Positions 9,283 through 18,747 of a stretch of DNA of 64,000 nt are shown in pieces; positions within the stretch are counted from its first letter, which is position 1; the number at the start of each line of letters is the position of its first letter. Origin of the DNA: Rhizobium indicum (GTDB taxonomy: Bacteria > Pseudomonadota > Alphaproteobacteria > Rhizobiales > Rhizobiaceae); assembly GCF_005862305.2 (NCBI RefSeq), contig NZ_CP054021.1:3326501-3390500 (forward strand). Reading direction: 5' to 3'. Made by a program: the position numbers and the translations under genes. The notes beneath the pieces are model-generated. The model saw only the letters and a list, made by a program, of their open reading frames with translations, had not been told where the DNA came from and made no database searches.

Positions 9283-9330
9283 GCCAACAATTCAGAACTT
9301 CGAAAAGATACGAACCCAAGGAGAACCAAC

Positions 9331-10641
9331 ATGAGCACCGGATTTTTCGGCGATATCCAGAAAGTAAAATACGAAGGCCCCGACAGCACCAATCCGCTGG
9401 CCTTCCGCCATTACCAGCCGGACGAGATCGTCATGGGCAAGCGCATGGAAGACCATCTGCGCTTTGCCGTGGCCTATTGGCACACCTTCACCTGGCCGGG
9501 CGGCGATCCCTTCGGCGGTCAGACTTTCCTGCGTCCCTGGTTCGAAGACACGATGAAGGCCGCCAAGCTCAAGGCTGACGTCGCCTTCGAATTCTTCTCG
9601 CTGCTCGGCTCGCCCTATTACTGCTTCCACGATGCCGACGTGCGTCCGGAAGGCAAGAACTTTGCCGAAAACACAAAAAACCTCAACGAGATCGTCGATT
9701 ATTTCGCCGAGAAGCAGGCCGCAACCGGCACCAAGCTGCTCTGGGGCACAGCGAACCTCTTCTCCCACCGCCGCTATATGTCGGGTGCAGCCACCAATCC
9801 GGATCCGGATGTCTTTGCTTTCGCTGCTGCGACGGTCAAGACCTGCATCGACGCCACGCAGAAGCTCGGCGGCGAGAACTACGTGCTTTGGGGCGGCCGC
9901 GAAGGTTACGAGACGTTGCTCAACACCGATATCGGCCGCGAGCTCGACCAGCTCGGACGCTTCCTCAACCTCGTTGTCGAATACAAGCATAAGATCGGCT
10001 ACAAGGGCACGATCCTGATCGAGCCGAAGCCGCAGGAGCCGACCAAGCACCAGTATGATTACGACGTCGCGACCGTCTATGGTTTCCTCAAGAAGCACGG
10101 CCTTGAAAACGAGGTGAAGCTCAATATCGAGCAGGGCCACGCGATCCTTGCCGGCCACTCCTTCGAGCACGAGCTGGCGCTTGCCAATGCGCTCGGCATC
10201 TTCGGCTCGATCGACATGAACCGCAACGACTACCAGTCCGGCTGGGATACCGACCAGTTCCCGAACAATGTTCCCGAAATGGCGCTCGCCTACTACCATG
10301 TTCTGGCTGGTGGCGGCTTCAAGACCGGTGGCACCAACTTCGACTCGAAGCTGCGCCGCCAGTCTCTCGACCCGGCGGATCTGCTGATCGGTCATATCGG
10401 CGGCATGGATTGCTGCGCTCGCGGCCTGAAGGCCGCCGCCAAGATGATCGAGGACAAGGCTCTGTCGCAGCCGCTCGCCGATCGTTATGCCGGCTGGGAT
10501 TCGGCTGAAAGTCAGAAGCTCTTCCGCGGCGAATATTCGCTGGACGAGATCGCCCATTGGGTCGAGAGCAAGGACGTCAACCCGCAGCCAAGATCGGGCA
10601 AGCAGGAACTGCTGGAGAACGTCGTCAACCGTTACGTCTGA
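9331..10641 (+). CDS. xylA: Xylose isomerase
   Basis: 436-residue class II type enzyme converting D-xylose to D-xylulose with two divalent metals. Diagnostic blocks are present: [56 protein letters not shown], the metal-site strand [38 protein letters not shown], and [20 protein letters not shown] precedes the ATG, 48 bases after the xylB stop. Together with xylB and the upstream LacI gene it makes a complete xylose-to-xylulose-5-phosphate module. No typical T-run terminator was noted before the convergent LacI gene end at 10722. Confidence 0.97.
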   Translation: MSTGFFGDIQKVKYEGPDSTNPLAFRHYQPDEIVMGKRMEDHLRFAVAYWHTFTWPGGDPFGGQTFLRPWFEDTMKAAKLKADVAFEFFSLLGSPYYCFHDADVRPEGKNFAENTKNLNEIVDYFAEKQAATGTKLLWGTANLFSHRRYMSGAATNPDPDVFAFAAATVKTCIDATQKLGGENYVLWGGREGYETLLNTDIGRELDQLGRFLNLVVEYKHKIGYKGTILIEPKPQEPTKHQYDYDVATVYGFLKKHGLENEVKLNIEQGHAILAGHSFEHELALANALGIFGSIDMNRNDYQSGWDTDQFPNNVPEMALAYYHVLAGGGFKTGGTNFDSKLRRQSLDPADLLIGHIGGMDCCARGLKAAAKMIEDKALSQPLADRYAGWDSAESQKLFRGEYSLDEIAHWVESKDVNPQPRSGKQELLENVVNRYV

Positions 10642-10721
10642 CGATCAGCGCCGGCGGCCATTGGTCGCCGGCACAACCCTCTCCAGGCGGCGACGGCGCA
10701 AAACCTTCAGCCTCAATTGGT

Positions 10722-11753
10722 TTACCGTTTCGACCAGTTGCGCGACGGTGCCGAGACGGAGTTTCGAACCACCAGATCCGGCCGCAGCAGGATTTCCGTT
10801 TCGGTCGGCCGGCCATCGGACAGAAGTTCCAGCAGCAGCGCCATTGCCTGCTTGCCGATCGCCGTTCTCGGCTGGCGGATCGTGGTCAGCGGTGGGGATA
10901 TGAAGACGGCCTGCGGTACATCGTCGAAACCGGTCACCGAGAAATCCCGCGGAATGTCGTAGCCTCGCGCGCCGAGCCCGACCATGACGCCGATCGCCGT
11001 CTGGTCGTTGACGCACATGAAGGCGGTTGGAAGCGTGTCGCGCATGAAAAGCTGTTCGACCGCATGCCGCCCGCTTTCGATCGTGCCGTCGCCTTCCAGC
11101 ACGATCCTGTTGTCGGGCGGGATGCCGGCGGCATCGAGACCGGCATCGTAACCCATACGGCGCCTGGTATAGGCAAGCCGGGTGCGCGAATCGCCGATGA
11201 AGGCGATCTTGCGATGCCCTTCGGCCAGCAGCAGGTCTACCGCTTTGCGAGCGCCCTCGGTATCGTCGACGCCGACATAGGGAATGCCGCCGTTGAAGAC
11301 GGGCTCGAAAACGCCGACGCTCGGCGGCAGCCGCGCGGTCATCGTCTGATGCCCGAAGGGCAGGATGCCGGTGAAGAGGATCAGCCCGGCAGCCTGGTTG
11401 GAATTTAGGAATTTCAGATATTCGAGACCGCGCTGGGCGTCGTTCTGCGTGTGGCCGATCAGGATGCCGTAGCCGTGCGCGCGCGCTTCGTTCTCCAGCC
11501 CGACGAGAATGTTGGAGAAATTGGGATCGCCGATATCGGGCGCCACGACGAGGATCATGTTGGAACGGCCGAGCCTCAGGCTGCGCGCCATGGCGTTGGT
11601 CGTATAGCCGGTGATGGCGATCGCCTGGTTGACCTTGAGGCGCGTGGAGTTGGCGACCTTTTCCGGCATGTGGATTGCCCGGGAAACCGTCGCGATGGAG
11701 ACCTCGGCGATCCGGGCGACGTCTTCGATGGTTGCGGGCGTGGAATTCGACAC
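10722..11753 (-). CDS. LacI-family regulator, divergent from a sugar ABC operon
   Basis: 343 residues. Helix-turn-helix ATIEDVARIAEVSIATVSRAIH, hinge VNQAIAITGYTTNAMARSL, then a two-lobed sugar-sensor domain (LVVAPDIGDPNFSNILVGLE, GFDDVPQAVFISPPLTTIRQP) of the classical PurR/GalR arrangement. Divergent from the ABC transporter genes starting at 11924; the gap contains two copies of a 14-bp operator-like palindrome. The likely role is local repressor of both directions, released by the imported sugar or a derivative. The identity of that sugar is not visible. Confidence 0.92.
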   Translation of the reverse strand: MSNSTPATIEDVARIAEVSIATVSRAIHMPEKVANSTRLKVNQAIAITGYTTNAMARSLRLGRSNMILVVAPDIGDPNFSNILVGLENEARAHGYGILIGHTQNDAQRGLEYLKFLNSNQAAGLILFTGILPFGHQTMTARLPPSVGVFEPVFNGGIPYVGVDDTEGARKAVDLLLAEGHRKIAFIGDSRTRLAYTRRRMGYDAGLDAAGIPPDNRIVLEGDGTIESGRHAVEQLFMRDTLPTAFMCVNDQTAIGVMVGLGARGYDIPRDFSVTGFDDVPQAVFISPPLTTIRQPRTAIGKQAMALLLELLSDGRPTETEILLRPDLVVRNSVSAPSRNWSKR

Positions 11754-11844
11754 TGAGCTCTGCCTTGGGCTGTCTTCGCCGCGACACTACACAGACTTGT
11801 CGAGAGGTCAAAGGCGGGCTTCAACTGATCTGTGTAAATCAACG

Positions 11845-11881
11845 ATGTAAACCTTTACACGATGTATGTAAAGGTTTACAT
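11845..11881. promoter_or_regulatory. Paired operator-like palindromes between LacI gene and ABC operon
   Basis: Two 14-bp palindromes, TGTAAACCTTTACA (11846-11859) and TGTAAAGGTTTACA (11867-11880), are exact reverse complements of each other and lie 21 bp apart centre to centre, two helical turns. With one more base on each side the whole forms 15-bp arms around a 7-base spacer. The position, 43 bases before the ABC gene start, suits repressor binding. Binding by the adjacent LacI protein is inference. Confidence 0.65.
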
Positions 11882-11923
11882 AAGGCGCCAGAGCGGACCG
11901 GGAGCCGCTTTGGGGAGGACCAG

Positions 11924-13450
11924 ATGACCGTGGAGACCGCCGACACCGCACCCGTGGTGCTGTCCGCCAGGCGCATATGCAAATCCTTCAGTGGAGTGCA
12001 GGTCCTCTTCAGCGTGAACTTCGATCTCCGCGCCGGCGAAATCCATGCACTCATGGGTGAAAACGGCGCCGGCAAGTCCACGCTTGTCAAGGTTTTGTCC
12101 GGTTTCGAACAGCCGAGTTCCGGCGAAATCCTGCTCGACGGCAAGCCTGTCGTCCTGCCGCCCAACGGCGCCGCCGAGGCACTCGGCATCGTCATCATTC
12201 ACCAGGAATTCAACCTCGCCGACCATCTGACCGTGACGGAGAGCCTCTTCCTTGGGCGCGAAGTCACGCGCTTCGGCGTGCTTGACCGCAAATATATGCG
12301 GTCGGAGACCCGCAAGGTTCTCGACGTGCTCGGTTCGCATGTCGATGAGAATGCGCTGATCAGCACGCTTTCCATCGCCGACAAGCAGATGGTCGAAATC
12401 GCCAAGGCAATCAGCCGCGACGCGCGGGTGGTATTCATGGACGAGCCGACCGCCGTGCTGTCGCGGGAAGAGACCAGTATGCTCTTCAAGCAGGTTCGCA
12501 AGCTGCGCGATCAGGGTACCAGCTTCGTCTTCGTGTCCCACAAGCTCGACGAGGTGATGGAGTTGACCGACCGCGTCACCGTGCTGCGGGATGGCCAGTG
12601 GATCAAGACATCGCCGACATCCATTCTGGACGGGGAATCGATCGCGCAGTTGATGGTCGGTCGCGAACTTTCCAGCCTCTATCCCGCCAAGGTCGAGCCT
12701 GATGTCGACGAGGAAATCGTCCTCAGCGTCGCCTCGGTGTCGACGGGCTATGTGAAGGATGCGAGCTTCGAGGTGCGCAAGGGCGAGATCATCGGTTTTT
12801 CAGGCATGATCGGCTCTGGTCGTACCGAGCTGATGGAAGCGATCGCCGGGTTGCGGACCCGTCTCGAGGGCGAGGTAATCATCAAGGGGGAAACGGTTCC
12901 CTCCGGCGACGTGCATGCCGCCAATCGCTGCGGGCTCGCCTATATGACCAAGGACCGCAAGTCGAAAGGCCTGCTGCTGCGCTCCGGCATGGTGACCAAT
13001 CTGACACTGCAATCGCTCGGAAGGCATGCTCGTCACGGCTATCTCAGCCCGGGCAGTGAAGCGGCCGCAATGGCCAAGGCCAAGCGCCGCTTCGACATCA
13101 GGGTTCGTGACGGCAATATCGTCGCCGGCCGCATGTCGGGTGGGAACCAGCAGAAGCTGCTGCTTGCCAAGGTCATGGAGACCGAGCCTGACATCATCAT
13201 CATCGACGAGCCGACGCGCGGCATCGATGTCGGCACCAAGCAGCAGATCTATCATTTCATCTCGGCACTCGCCCGGGACGGCCGGTCGATCATCGTCGTG
13301 TCGTCGGAGATGCCGGAGGTCATCGGCCTCTGCACCAGAGTGGCGGTGATGCGCGAAGGGCGTATCGTCGGCGTGCTCGAGGGAGACGAGATTTCCGAGC
13401 AGGAGATCATGCGTTACGCCGCCGGGCTCAAGAAGAAGGCGGCCGCCTGA
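11924..13450 (+). CDS. Sugar ABC transporter ATP-binding protein (double-ATPase, RbsA/XylG type)
   Basis: 508 residues holding two ABC modules, as in ribose/xylose/galactose importers. Module 1: Walker A GENGAGKST at residues 45-53, Walker B VVFMDEPTAVLS. Module 2: a degenerate Walker A region (GMIGSGRTELME), signature MSGGNQQK and Walker B IIIIDEPTRGIDVG. A degenerate second site is normal for the family. GGGGAGGAC precedes the ATG; longer in-frame reading extends back through the operator region and is rejected. First gene of an operon with permease, binding protein and two sugar-modifying enzymes. Confidence 0.95.
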   Translation: MTVETADTAPVVLSARRICKSFSGVQVLFSVNFDLRAGEIHALMGENGAGKSTLVKVLSGFEQPSSGEILLDGKPVVLPPNGAAEALGIVIIHQEFNLADHLTVTESLFLGREVTRFGVLDRKYMRSETRKVLDVLGSHVDENALISTLSIADKQMVEIAKAISRDARVVFMDEPTAVLSREETSMLFKQVRKLRDQGTSFVFVSHKLDEVMELTDRVTVLRDGQWIKTSPTSILDGESIAQLMVGRELSSLYPAKVEPDVDEEIVLSVASVSTGYVKDASFEVRKGEIIGFSGMIGSGRTELMEAIAGLRTRLEGEVIIKGETVPSGDVHAANRCGLAYMTKDRKSKGLLLRSGMVTNLTLQSLGRHARHGYLSPGSEAAAMAKAKRRFDIRVRDGNIVAGRMSGGNQQKLLLAKVMETEPDIIIIDEPTRGIDVGTKQQIYHFISALARDGRSIIVVSSEMPEVIGLCTRVAVMREGRIVGVLEGDEISEQEIMRYAAGLKKKAAA

Positions 13451-13527
13451 GGGCTGAAGCAGGCTTCGCCGATCAGGACGACACATAAGATGCCCAGAAA
13501 ATATGGGGCGGGAGGTTGGTTTTGGAA

Positions 13528-14532
13528 ATGAGTGTCAACGAGGAGACCAGGGAAATCCGGCGCCGATCCTGGCGGGATGTCGACCTGCGTGCAGTCGCGC
13601 CTTTTGTCGCCCTGGCACTGCTGCTGATCGTCGGAGCCCTGGTCAATCCTAATTTCATCGGCATCACCAACCTTGCCAATGTCGCGACACGCAGCGCCTT
13701 CATCGCCATTATCGCGGTCGGTGCGACCTTCGTGATATCTGCAGGCGATCTCGACCTGTCGGTCGGCTCGATGGTGGCCTTCGTCGCCAGCCTGATGATC
13801 CTGCTGATGAATTCGGGCGCCATCGAAAACCCGGCCCTGATGCTGACGGTCGCGGCCGTCTTCACGATCGTCGCCGGTGCGCTTTGCGGCCTGGCGAACG
13901 GCCTGATCACGACGGTGGGCAGGATCGAGCCCTTCATCGCGACGCTCGGCACAATGGGCATCTATCGCGGCCTGACGACATGGCTGTCGCAGGGCGGCGC
14001 GATCACGCTTCGCTCCGCCGATATCCAGACGCTCTATCGTCCGGCTTATTTCGGCAATATCGCCGGCGTGCCGGTGCCGATTGCGGTGATTTTGGCGGTG
14101 ACGGCGGTTGCGGCCTTCATCCTCTATCGCACCCGCTACGGGCGCCATGTCGTCGCGGTCGGATCGAACAGCGATGTCGCTCGCTATTCGGGCATCGCGG
14201 TCAATCGCGTCAGGACGATCGCCTTCGTCATCCAGGGGCTGTGCGTCGCCATTGCCGTGTTGCTCTACGTTCCCCGTCTCGGCTCGACGTCGGCGACGAC
14301 GGGCATCCTGTGGGAACTGCAGGCGATTACGGCCGTCGTCGTCGGTGGTACCGCGCTGAAGGGCGGCGCGGGCAGGGTCTGGGGCACGATCTGCGGCGCC
14401 TTCATTCTCGAACTCGTCGGCAACATCATGCTGCTTTCGAATTTCATCAGCGAGTATCTGATCGGCGCCATCCAGGGTGCGATCATCATCATCGCCATGT
14501 TCGTCCAGCGCTCGCTGGTGCGTAAATCATAA
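13528..14532 (+). CDS. Sugar ABC transporter permease (RbsC/XylH type)
   Basis: 334 residues, hydrophobic throughout with 8-10 membrane segments, of the BPD_transp_2 family. Characteristic stretches are VGATFVISAGDLDLSVGSMV, GLANGLITTVGRIEPFIATLG and QAITAVVVGGTALKGGAGRVWG. Pairs with the upstream ATPase and downstream binding protein. GGGAGG lies 12 bases before the ATG at 13528. In-frame TTG codons at 13522 (6-base spacing) and 13516 are alternative starts, and the 13522 TTG fits the ribosome site better, so the start is uncertain by two residues. Confidence 0.93.
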   Translation: MSVNEETREIRRRSWRDVDLRAVAPFVALALLLIVGALVNPNFIGITNLANVATRSAFIAIIAVGATFVISAGDLDLSVGSMVAFVASLMILLMNSGAIENPALMLTVAAVFTIVAGALCGLANGLITTVGRIEPFIATLGTMGIYRGLTTWLSQGGAITLRSADIQTLYRPAYFGNIAGVPVPIAVILAVTAVAAFILYRTRYGRHVVAVGSNSDVARYSGIAVNRVRTIAFVIQGLCVAIAVLLYVPRLGSTSATTGILWELQAITAVVVGGTALKGGAGRVWGTICGAFILELVGNIMLLSNFISEYLIGAIQGAIIIIAMFVQRSLVRKS

Positions 14533-14615
14533 ATTGGCAAATCATGAATTGACCGGGCTTACAGGGCGTCCGGTCCCGTATGGAAAAGTCCCTGAAGTTA
14601 TTGGGAGGAAATAGA

Positions 14616-15563
14616 ATGCGTAAATTGATGTTGGGCCTGGCGGTTGCGGCGGTGACGTTCGCCGGCGTCGCTCACGCCCAGGACAAGAAATTCACGATCG
14701 GCGTATCCATTCCAGCCGCCGACCACGGTTGGACGTCGGGCGTCGTGTTCCATGCCGAACGTGTCGCCAAGCTGCTGATGGCCGAACATCCCGGTCTCAA
14801 TGTCATCGTCAAGACCTCGCCGGACGCCGCAAGCCAGGCCAACGCCGTGCAGGATCTCGATACGCAGGGCATCGACGCCCTCGTCATCCTGCCGTCGGAC
14901 CCGGATCCGCTCGTCAACGCCATCAAGGAAGTCAAGGGCAAGGGCAAGTTCGTCGCCCTCGTCGACCGTGCGCCGAGCAACAACGACAATTCCGTGCGCG
15001 ACCTTTATGTCGCCGGCAACAATCCGGCTCTCGGCGAAGTCGCCGGCAAGTACATCAAGGACACAACGCCGGACGCCGAGGTGGTGATCATCCGCGGTCT
15101 GCCGATCCCGATCGACCAGCAGCGCCAGGACGGCTTCGACAAGGGCATTGCCGGCTCGAACGTCAAGGTTCTCGACCGCCAGTACGGCAACTGGAACCGC
15201 GACGATGCCTTCAAGGTCATGCAGGACTACCTGACCAAGTACCAGAAGATCGACGTCGTATGGTGCCAGGATGACGACATGGCCGTCGGCGTTCTGCAGG
15301 CGATCGAGCAGGCCAAGCGCACCGACATCAAGTATGTCGTCGCTGGCGCCGGCTCCAAGGACATGGTCAAGAAGGTCATGGACGGCGACAAGCTGATCCC
15401 GGTCGACGTTCTCTATCCGCCGGCAATGGTCGGCACGGCGATGGAGCTGACGGCGGCGGCCCTCTACGATCAGGTCCCGGTTCATGGCAGCTACATTCTC
15501 GATGCGACGCTCGTCACCAAGGAGAATGCCAAGGACTTCTATTTCCCGGATTCGCCGTTCTAA
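14616..15563 (+). CDS. Periplasmic sugar-binding protein of the ABC importer
   Basis: 315 residues with a clear signal peptide (MRKLMLGLAVAAVTFAGVAHA, cleavage after AHA). The mature protein is a type I periplasmic binding protein of the ribose/xylose cluster: FTIGVSIPAADHGWTSGVV, DLDTQGIDALVILPSDPDP, VALVDRAPSNNDNSVRDLYV and DDMAVGVLQAIEQ. GGGAGG lies 4 bases before the ATG. The order ATPase-permease-binding protein is the reverse of the common rhizobial order, and the protein is followed by a good terminator. The bound sugar is unknown; adjacency to xylAB is suggestive only. Confidence 0.93.
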   Translation: MRKLMLGLAVAAVTFAGVAHAQDKKFTIGVSIPAADHGWTSGVVFHAERVAKLLMAEHPGLNVIVKTSPDAASQANAVQDLDTQGIDALVILPSDPDPLVNAIKEVKGKGKFVALVDRAPSNNDNSVRDLYVAGNNPALGEVAGKYIKDTTPDAEVVIIRGLPIPIDQQRQDGFDKGIAGSNVKVLDRQYGNWNRDDAFKVMQDYLTKYQKIDVVWCQDDDMAVGVLQAIEQAKRTDIKYVVAGAGSKDMVKKVMDGDKLIPVDVLYPPAMVGTAMELTAAALYDQVPVHGSYILDATLVTKENAKDFYFPDSPF

Positions 15564-15579
15564 TCCATCGACTTGAGAC

Positions 15580-15612
15580 ATGCGCCCATTCGAAAGGATG
15601 GGCGCATTTTTT
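15580..15612 (+). terminator. Terminator after the ABC binding-protein gene
   Basis: 10-bp perfect stem ATGCGCCCAT (15580-15589) with ATGGGCGCAT (15598-15607), 8-base loop, then six T. Being inside a likely functional unit, it may attenuate rather than fully separate the downstream isomerase/dehydrogenase genes. Confidence 0.9.
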
Positions 15613-15813
15613 ATGCTTCCATACAGTGGCTGGCCGAAAATGCTGCACGTACCTCTTGCCCGCCAAAGCCCATCGTGATTAGCTCGCAGCCATATCGCAT
15701 CTGGCCTCGCGCCAAATCACGAGCCAAGGGCGAGGAGGCGCCTTGCTCCCGCCAAATAGCGTGCTACAACATCTCAGAAACGTTTACGGTCGATATTCAG
15801 GGAGGAATCTGAC

Positions 15814-16869
15814 ATGAAGACGATCAAGGGCCCCGGCCTTTTCCTTGGCCAGTTCGCGGGCGATACTGCTCCTTTCAACTCTTGGGACGCGATCACCAAA
15901 TGGGCGGCCGACATCGGTTACAAGGGCGTCCAGGTGCCGACCTGGGCCAGCCAGCTGATCGATCTGAAGAAGGCTGCCACGTCCAAGGCCTATTGCGACG
16001 AATTCGCCGGCAAGGCTCGCGAAAACGGCATCGAGATCACCGAACTCTCCACTCACCTGCAAGGCCAGCTCGTCGCCGTTCACCCGGCCTATGACGAAGC
16101 CTTCGACGGGTTCGCTGCACCGGAGGTGCGCGGCAATCCGAAGGCGCGTCAGGAATGGGCAGTCGAGCAGGTCAAGATGGCGCTGACGGCATCCAAAAAC
16201 CTCGGGCTCAAGGCGCATGCGACCTTCTCCGGCGCGCTTGCCTGGCCCTTCATCTATCCCTGGCCGCAGCGTCCTGCCGGTCTGGTCGAGACTGCCTTCG
16301 ACGAACTCGCCCGTCGCTGGACGCCGATCCTCAACCATGCGGACGAGAACGGCATCGACGTCTGCTACGAGATCCACCCGGGCGAGGACCTGCATGACGG
16401 CATCACCTTCGAGATGTTCCTGGAGCGGGTGAAGAACCATCCGCGCGCCAACATGCTCTACGATCCCTCGCACTACGTCCTGCAGTGCCTCGATTATCTC
16501 GACAACATCGACATCTACAAGGACCGCATCAAGATGTTCCACGTCAAGGATGCGGAGTTCAATCCGACCGGGCGCCAGGGCGTCTACGGTGGCTATCAAG
16601 GTTGGGTCGAACGTGCCGGCCGGTTCCGTTCGCTTGGCGACGGCCAGGTCGATTTCGGCGCGGTGTTCTCGAAGATGACGGCGAATAATTTCGACGGCTG
16701 GGCCGTGGTCGAATGGGAATGCGCGCTGAAGCATCCGGAAGACGGTGCCCGCGAAGGCGCCGAATTCGTCGCCGCGCATATCATCCGCGTCACCGAGAAA
16801 GCCTTCGACGATTTCGCCGGCAGCGGCACGGACCAGGCGGCGAACCGGCGGATGCTGGGGCTTTCTTAA
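15814..16869 (+). CDS. Sugar phosphate isomerase/epimerase (AP-endonuclease-2-like TIM barrel)
   Basis: 351 residues. Family features seen: IGYKGVQVPTW near the N-terminus, GIEITELSTHLQGQ, DVCYEIHPGEDLHDG (metal-binding Glu/His), MLYDPSHYVLQ and KMFHVKDAEF, and a late WAVVEWECALKHPEDGAREG. These carry the Glu, Asp and His metal ligands of IolE/xylose-isomerase-like enzymes. Homologues isomerise, epimerise or cleave keto-sugars. GGGAGG precedes the ATG. The Gfo/Idh dehydrogenase follows after a mosaic repeat; the pair suggests oxidation of a sugar followed by rearrangement. The precise reaction is unknown. Confidence 0.88.
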   Translation: MKTIKGPGLFLGQFAGDTAPFNSWDAITKWAADIGYKGVQVPTWASQLIDLKKAATSKAYCDEFAGKARENGIEITELSTHLQGQLVAVHPAYDEAFDGFAAPEVRGNPKARQEWAVEQVKMALTASKNLGLKAHATFSGALAWPFIYPWPQRPAGLVETAFDELARRWTPILNHADENGIDVCYEIHPGEDLHDGITFEMFLERVKNHPRANMLYDPSHYVLQCLDYLDNIDIYKDRIKMFHVKDAEFNPTGRQGVYGGYQGWVERAGRFRSLGDGQVDFGAVFSKMTANNFDGWAVVEWECALKHPEDGAREGAEFVAAHIIRVTEKAFDDFAGSGTDQAANRRMLGLS

Positions 16870-16894
16870 CAGCACACGCCGGTTGGTGGCTCTT

Positions 16895-17029
16895 GCCCCT
16901 CACCCTAACCCTCTCCCCGTAAAAGACGGGGGGACGTGCCTTGCGAGAGCGAGCGGGGAACGGAGAGGGTGCGACACGGTCCCTTCGCCCCGTTTACGGG
17001 GAGAAGGTGGCGGCAGCCGGATGAGGGGC
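16895..17029. repeat. RIME-like intergenic mosaic element
   Basis: 135-bp element with outer arms GCCCCTCA/TGAGGGGC (16895-16902 and 17022-17029) and inner arms TCTCCCCGTAAA/TTTACGGGGAGA (16912-16923 and 16993-17004). The sequence type, CCCTCACCCTAACC-CTCTCCCCGT, is characteristic of widespread Rhizobiaceae intergenic repeats. It lies between two co-directional genes and could alter their relative expression by forming a long RNA hairpin. Confidence 0.75.
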
Positions 17030-17063
17030 GCATCCGCACCAAGTTTAATTTCAGGAGGAATCA

Positions 17064-18251
17064 ATGGCAATCGAAGCATCATCCGAACAGACACGCGAGC
17101 CGCGCATCCGGCTCGGCATGGTGGGCGGCGGCGCGGGCGCGTTTATCGGCGCGGTACACCGTATCGCGGCACGCATCGACGATCAGTACGATCTCATCGC
17201 CGGCGCGCTGTCGGCTTCGGCCGACAAGGCGATCGCATCCGGCCGCGACCTCGGCCTCGATCCGTCGCGGACCTATTCCAGCTATCGCGAGATGGCGATC
17301 CGCGAGGCGAAGCTGAAGAACGGCATCGAGGCGGTGGCGATCGTCACGCCGAACCATGTGCATTACGATGCGGCCAAGGAATTCCTCAAGCGCGGCATCC
17401 ATGTCATCTGCGACAAGCCGCTGACATCCAACCTTGCCGATGCGAAGAAGCTGAAGAAGGTCGCCGACGAGAGCGGGGCGCTCTTCGTGCTGACGCATAA
17501 TTACACCGGCTATCCGATGGTGCGCCAGGCGCGCGAGATGATCGCGAATGGCGAACTCGGCGACATCCGCGTCGTCCAGGCCGAATATCCGCAGGACTGG
17601 TTGACGGAAGCGGTTGAACAAACCGGCCAGAAGCAGGCCGCCTGGCGCACCGATCCGGCGCAGTCCGGCGTCGGCGGCTCGACCGGCGATATCGGCACGC
17701 ATGCCTATAATCTCGCCGCCTTCATCACCGGCCTGGAGCTCGACAGCCTCGCCGCCGATCTCGACAGTTTCGTTCCGGGCCGCCGGCTGGACGATAATGC
17801 GCATGTCATGCTGCGCTTCAAGGCGAAGGGCTCTGAGAAGCCGGCCAAGGGCATGCTCTGGTGCAGCCAGGTGGCGCCCGGCCATGAAAATGGCCTGATG
17901 GTGCGCGTCTACGGTACCAAGGGCGGGCTGGAATGGACCCAGAAGGACCCAAACTACTTGTGGTACACGCCGTTCGGCGAGTCGAAGCGGCTGATCACCC
18001 GGGGCGGCGCCGGTTCAGGCGCTGCTGCCGGTCGTGTCACGCGCGTGCCATCAGGGCATCCGGAAGGTTATCTCGAAGCCTTTGCGACGATCTATACCGA
18101 AGCCGCGCATGCGATCAACGCCCGCAAGAAGGGCAAGGCCGTCGACAAGGCAGTGGTCTACCCCACCGTCGATGACGGCGTGAAGGGTGTGGCCTTCGTC
18201 GAAGCCTGCGTCGCGTCTTCGAAGAAGAATGGCGCCTGGGTCAAGCTCTGA
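17064..18251 (+). CDS. Gfo/Idh/MocA-family sugar dehydrogenase
   Basis: 395 residues. The N-terminal Rossmann fold reads IRLGMVGGGAGAFIGAVHR, followed by the EAVAIVTPNHVHYDAAKEFL segment and the conserved HVICDKPLTSNLADAKKL, where the Lys of CDKP is the usual catalytic/cofactor residue. The C-terminal domain has GDIGTHAYNLAAFITGLE with a conserved His. Members oxidise or reduce sugars and cyclitols with NAD(P). AGGAGG precedes the ATG. Last gene of the run that includes the ABC importer and TIM-barrel enzyme, closed by a strong terminator. The substrate is not identifiable. Confidence 0.92.
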   Translation: MAIEASSEQTREPRIRLGMVGGGAGAFIGAVHRIAARIDDQYDLIAGALSASADKAIASGRDLGLDPSRTYSSYREMAIREAKLKNGIEAVAIVTPNHVHYDAAKEFLKRGIHVICDKPLTSNLADAKKLKKVADESGALFVLTHNYTGYPMVRQAREMIANGELGDIRVVQAEYPQDWLTEAVEQTGQKQAAWRTDPAQSGVGGSTGDIGTHAYNLAAFITGLELDSLAADLDSFVPGRRLDDNAHVMLRFKAKGSEKPAKGMLWCSQVAPGHENGLMVRVYGTKGGLEWTQKDPNYLWYTPFGESKRLITRGGAGSGAAAGRVTRVPSGHPEGYLEAFATIYTEAAHAINARKKGKAVDKAVVYPTVDDGVKGVAFVEACVASSKKNGAWVKL

Positions 18252-18285
18252 ATTTAATGATCCGCGTCATTGCCGTCGCCCAATG

Positions 18286-18329
18286 AAAAACGCCGAGGCG
18301 ACCTCGTCTGAAGTCGCCTCGGCGTTTTT
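18286..18329. terminator. Bidirectional terminator between convergent genes
   Basis: A 17-bp perfect stem (18286-18302 with 18313-18329), A-run on one side and T-run on the other, placed between the dehydrogenase stop and the stop of the convergent DoxX gene. It should work for both strands. Confidence 0.95.
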
Positions 18330-18342
18330 GTTTTATTTCTGA

Positions 18343-18747
18343 TCAGGCCGCTGCAGTGCGGCCACGCTTTAGCAGGTTGTCGACGCTCAACGGTCCGGCA
18401 CCTGCCGCCACCAGATAAAGAAACACGAAGCAGAACAGGATTGCCGCCACGCCGCCGTTCTGGGCGGGATAGATGCCCTTCGACGCATGCCCGATGAAAT
18501 AGGCGAAGGCCATCAGGCCCGAGAGCACGAAGGCTGCGATACGGGTCTGGAATCCCACCAGGACCAGGAAGCCGAGCGTGAGTTCGATAAGCCCAGCAAC
18601 CCAGGAAAGCGAGCCGACGGGCGGCACGCTTGCCGCAATCGGAAAATGCAAAATCTTCTGCGTTCCGTAGCTGAAAAGCACAAGCGACGAGACAATGCGC
18701 AGCAAGCTCAGCAGATGGGGCTGCAGCAGATGGATCGAAGACAGCAT
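18343..18747 (-). CDS. DoxX-family membrane protein
   Basis: 134 residues with four hydrophobic helices, typical of DoxX/DoxD-like proteins: LLRIVSSLVLFSYGTQKILHF, VAGLIELTLGFLVLVGFQTR, FVLSGLMAFAYFIGHA and AAILFCFVFLYLVAAGAGP. Members are membrane partners in redox or thiosulfate metabolism or of unknown role. The ATG at 18747 follows AAAGGAA; a longer in-frame extension to 18912 has no ribosome site and reads as noncoding. Monocistronic, divergent from the beta-glucosidase. Confidence 0.87.
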   Translation of the reverse strand: MLSSIHLLQPHLLSLLRIVSSLVLFSYGTQKILHFPIAASVPPVGSLSWVAGLIELTLGFLVLVGFQTRIAAFVLSGLMAFAYFIGHASKGIYPAQNGGVAAILFCFVFLYLVAAGAGPLSVDNLLKRGRTAAA

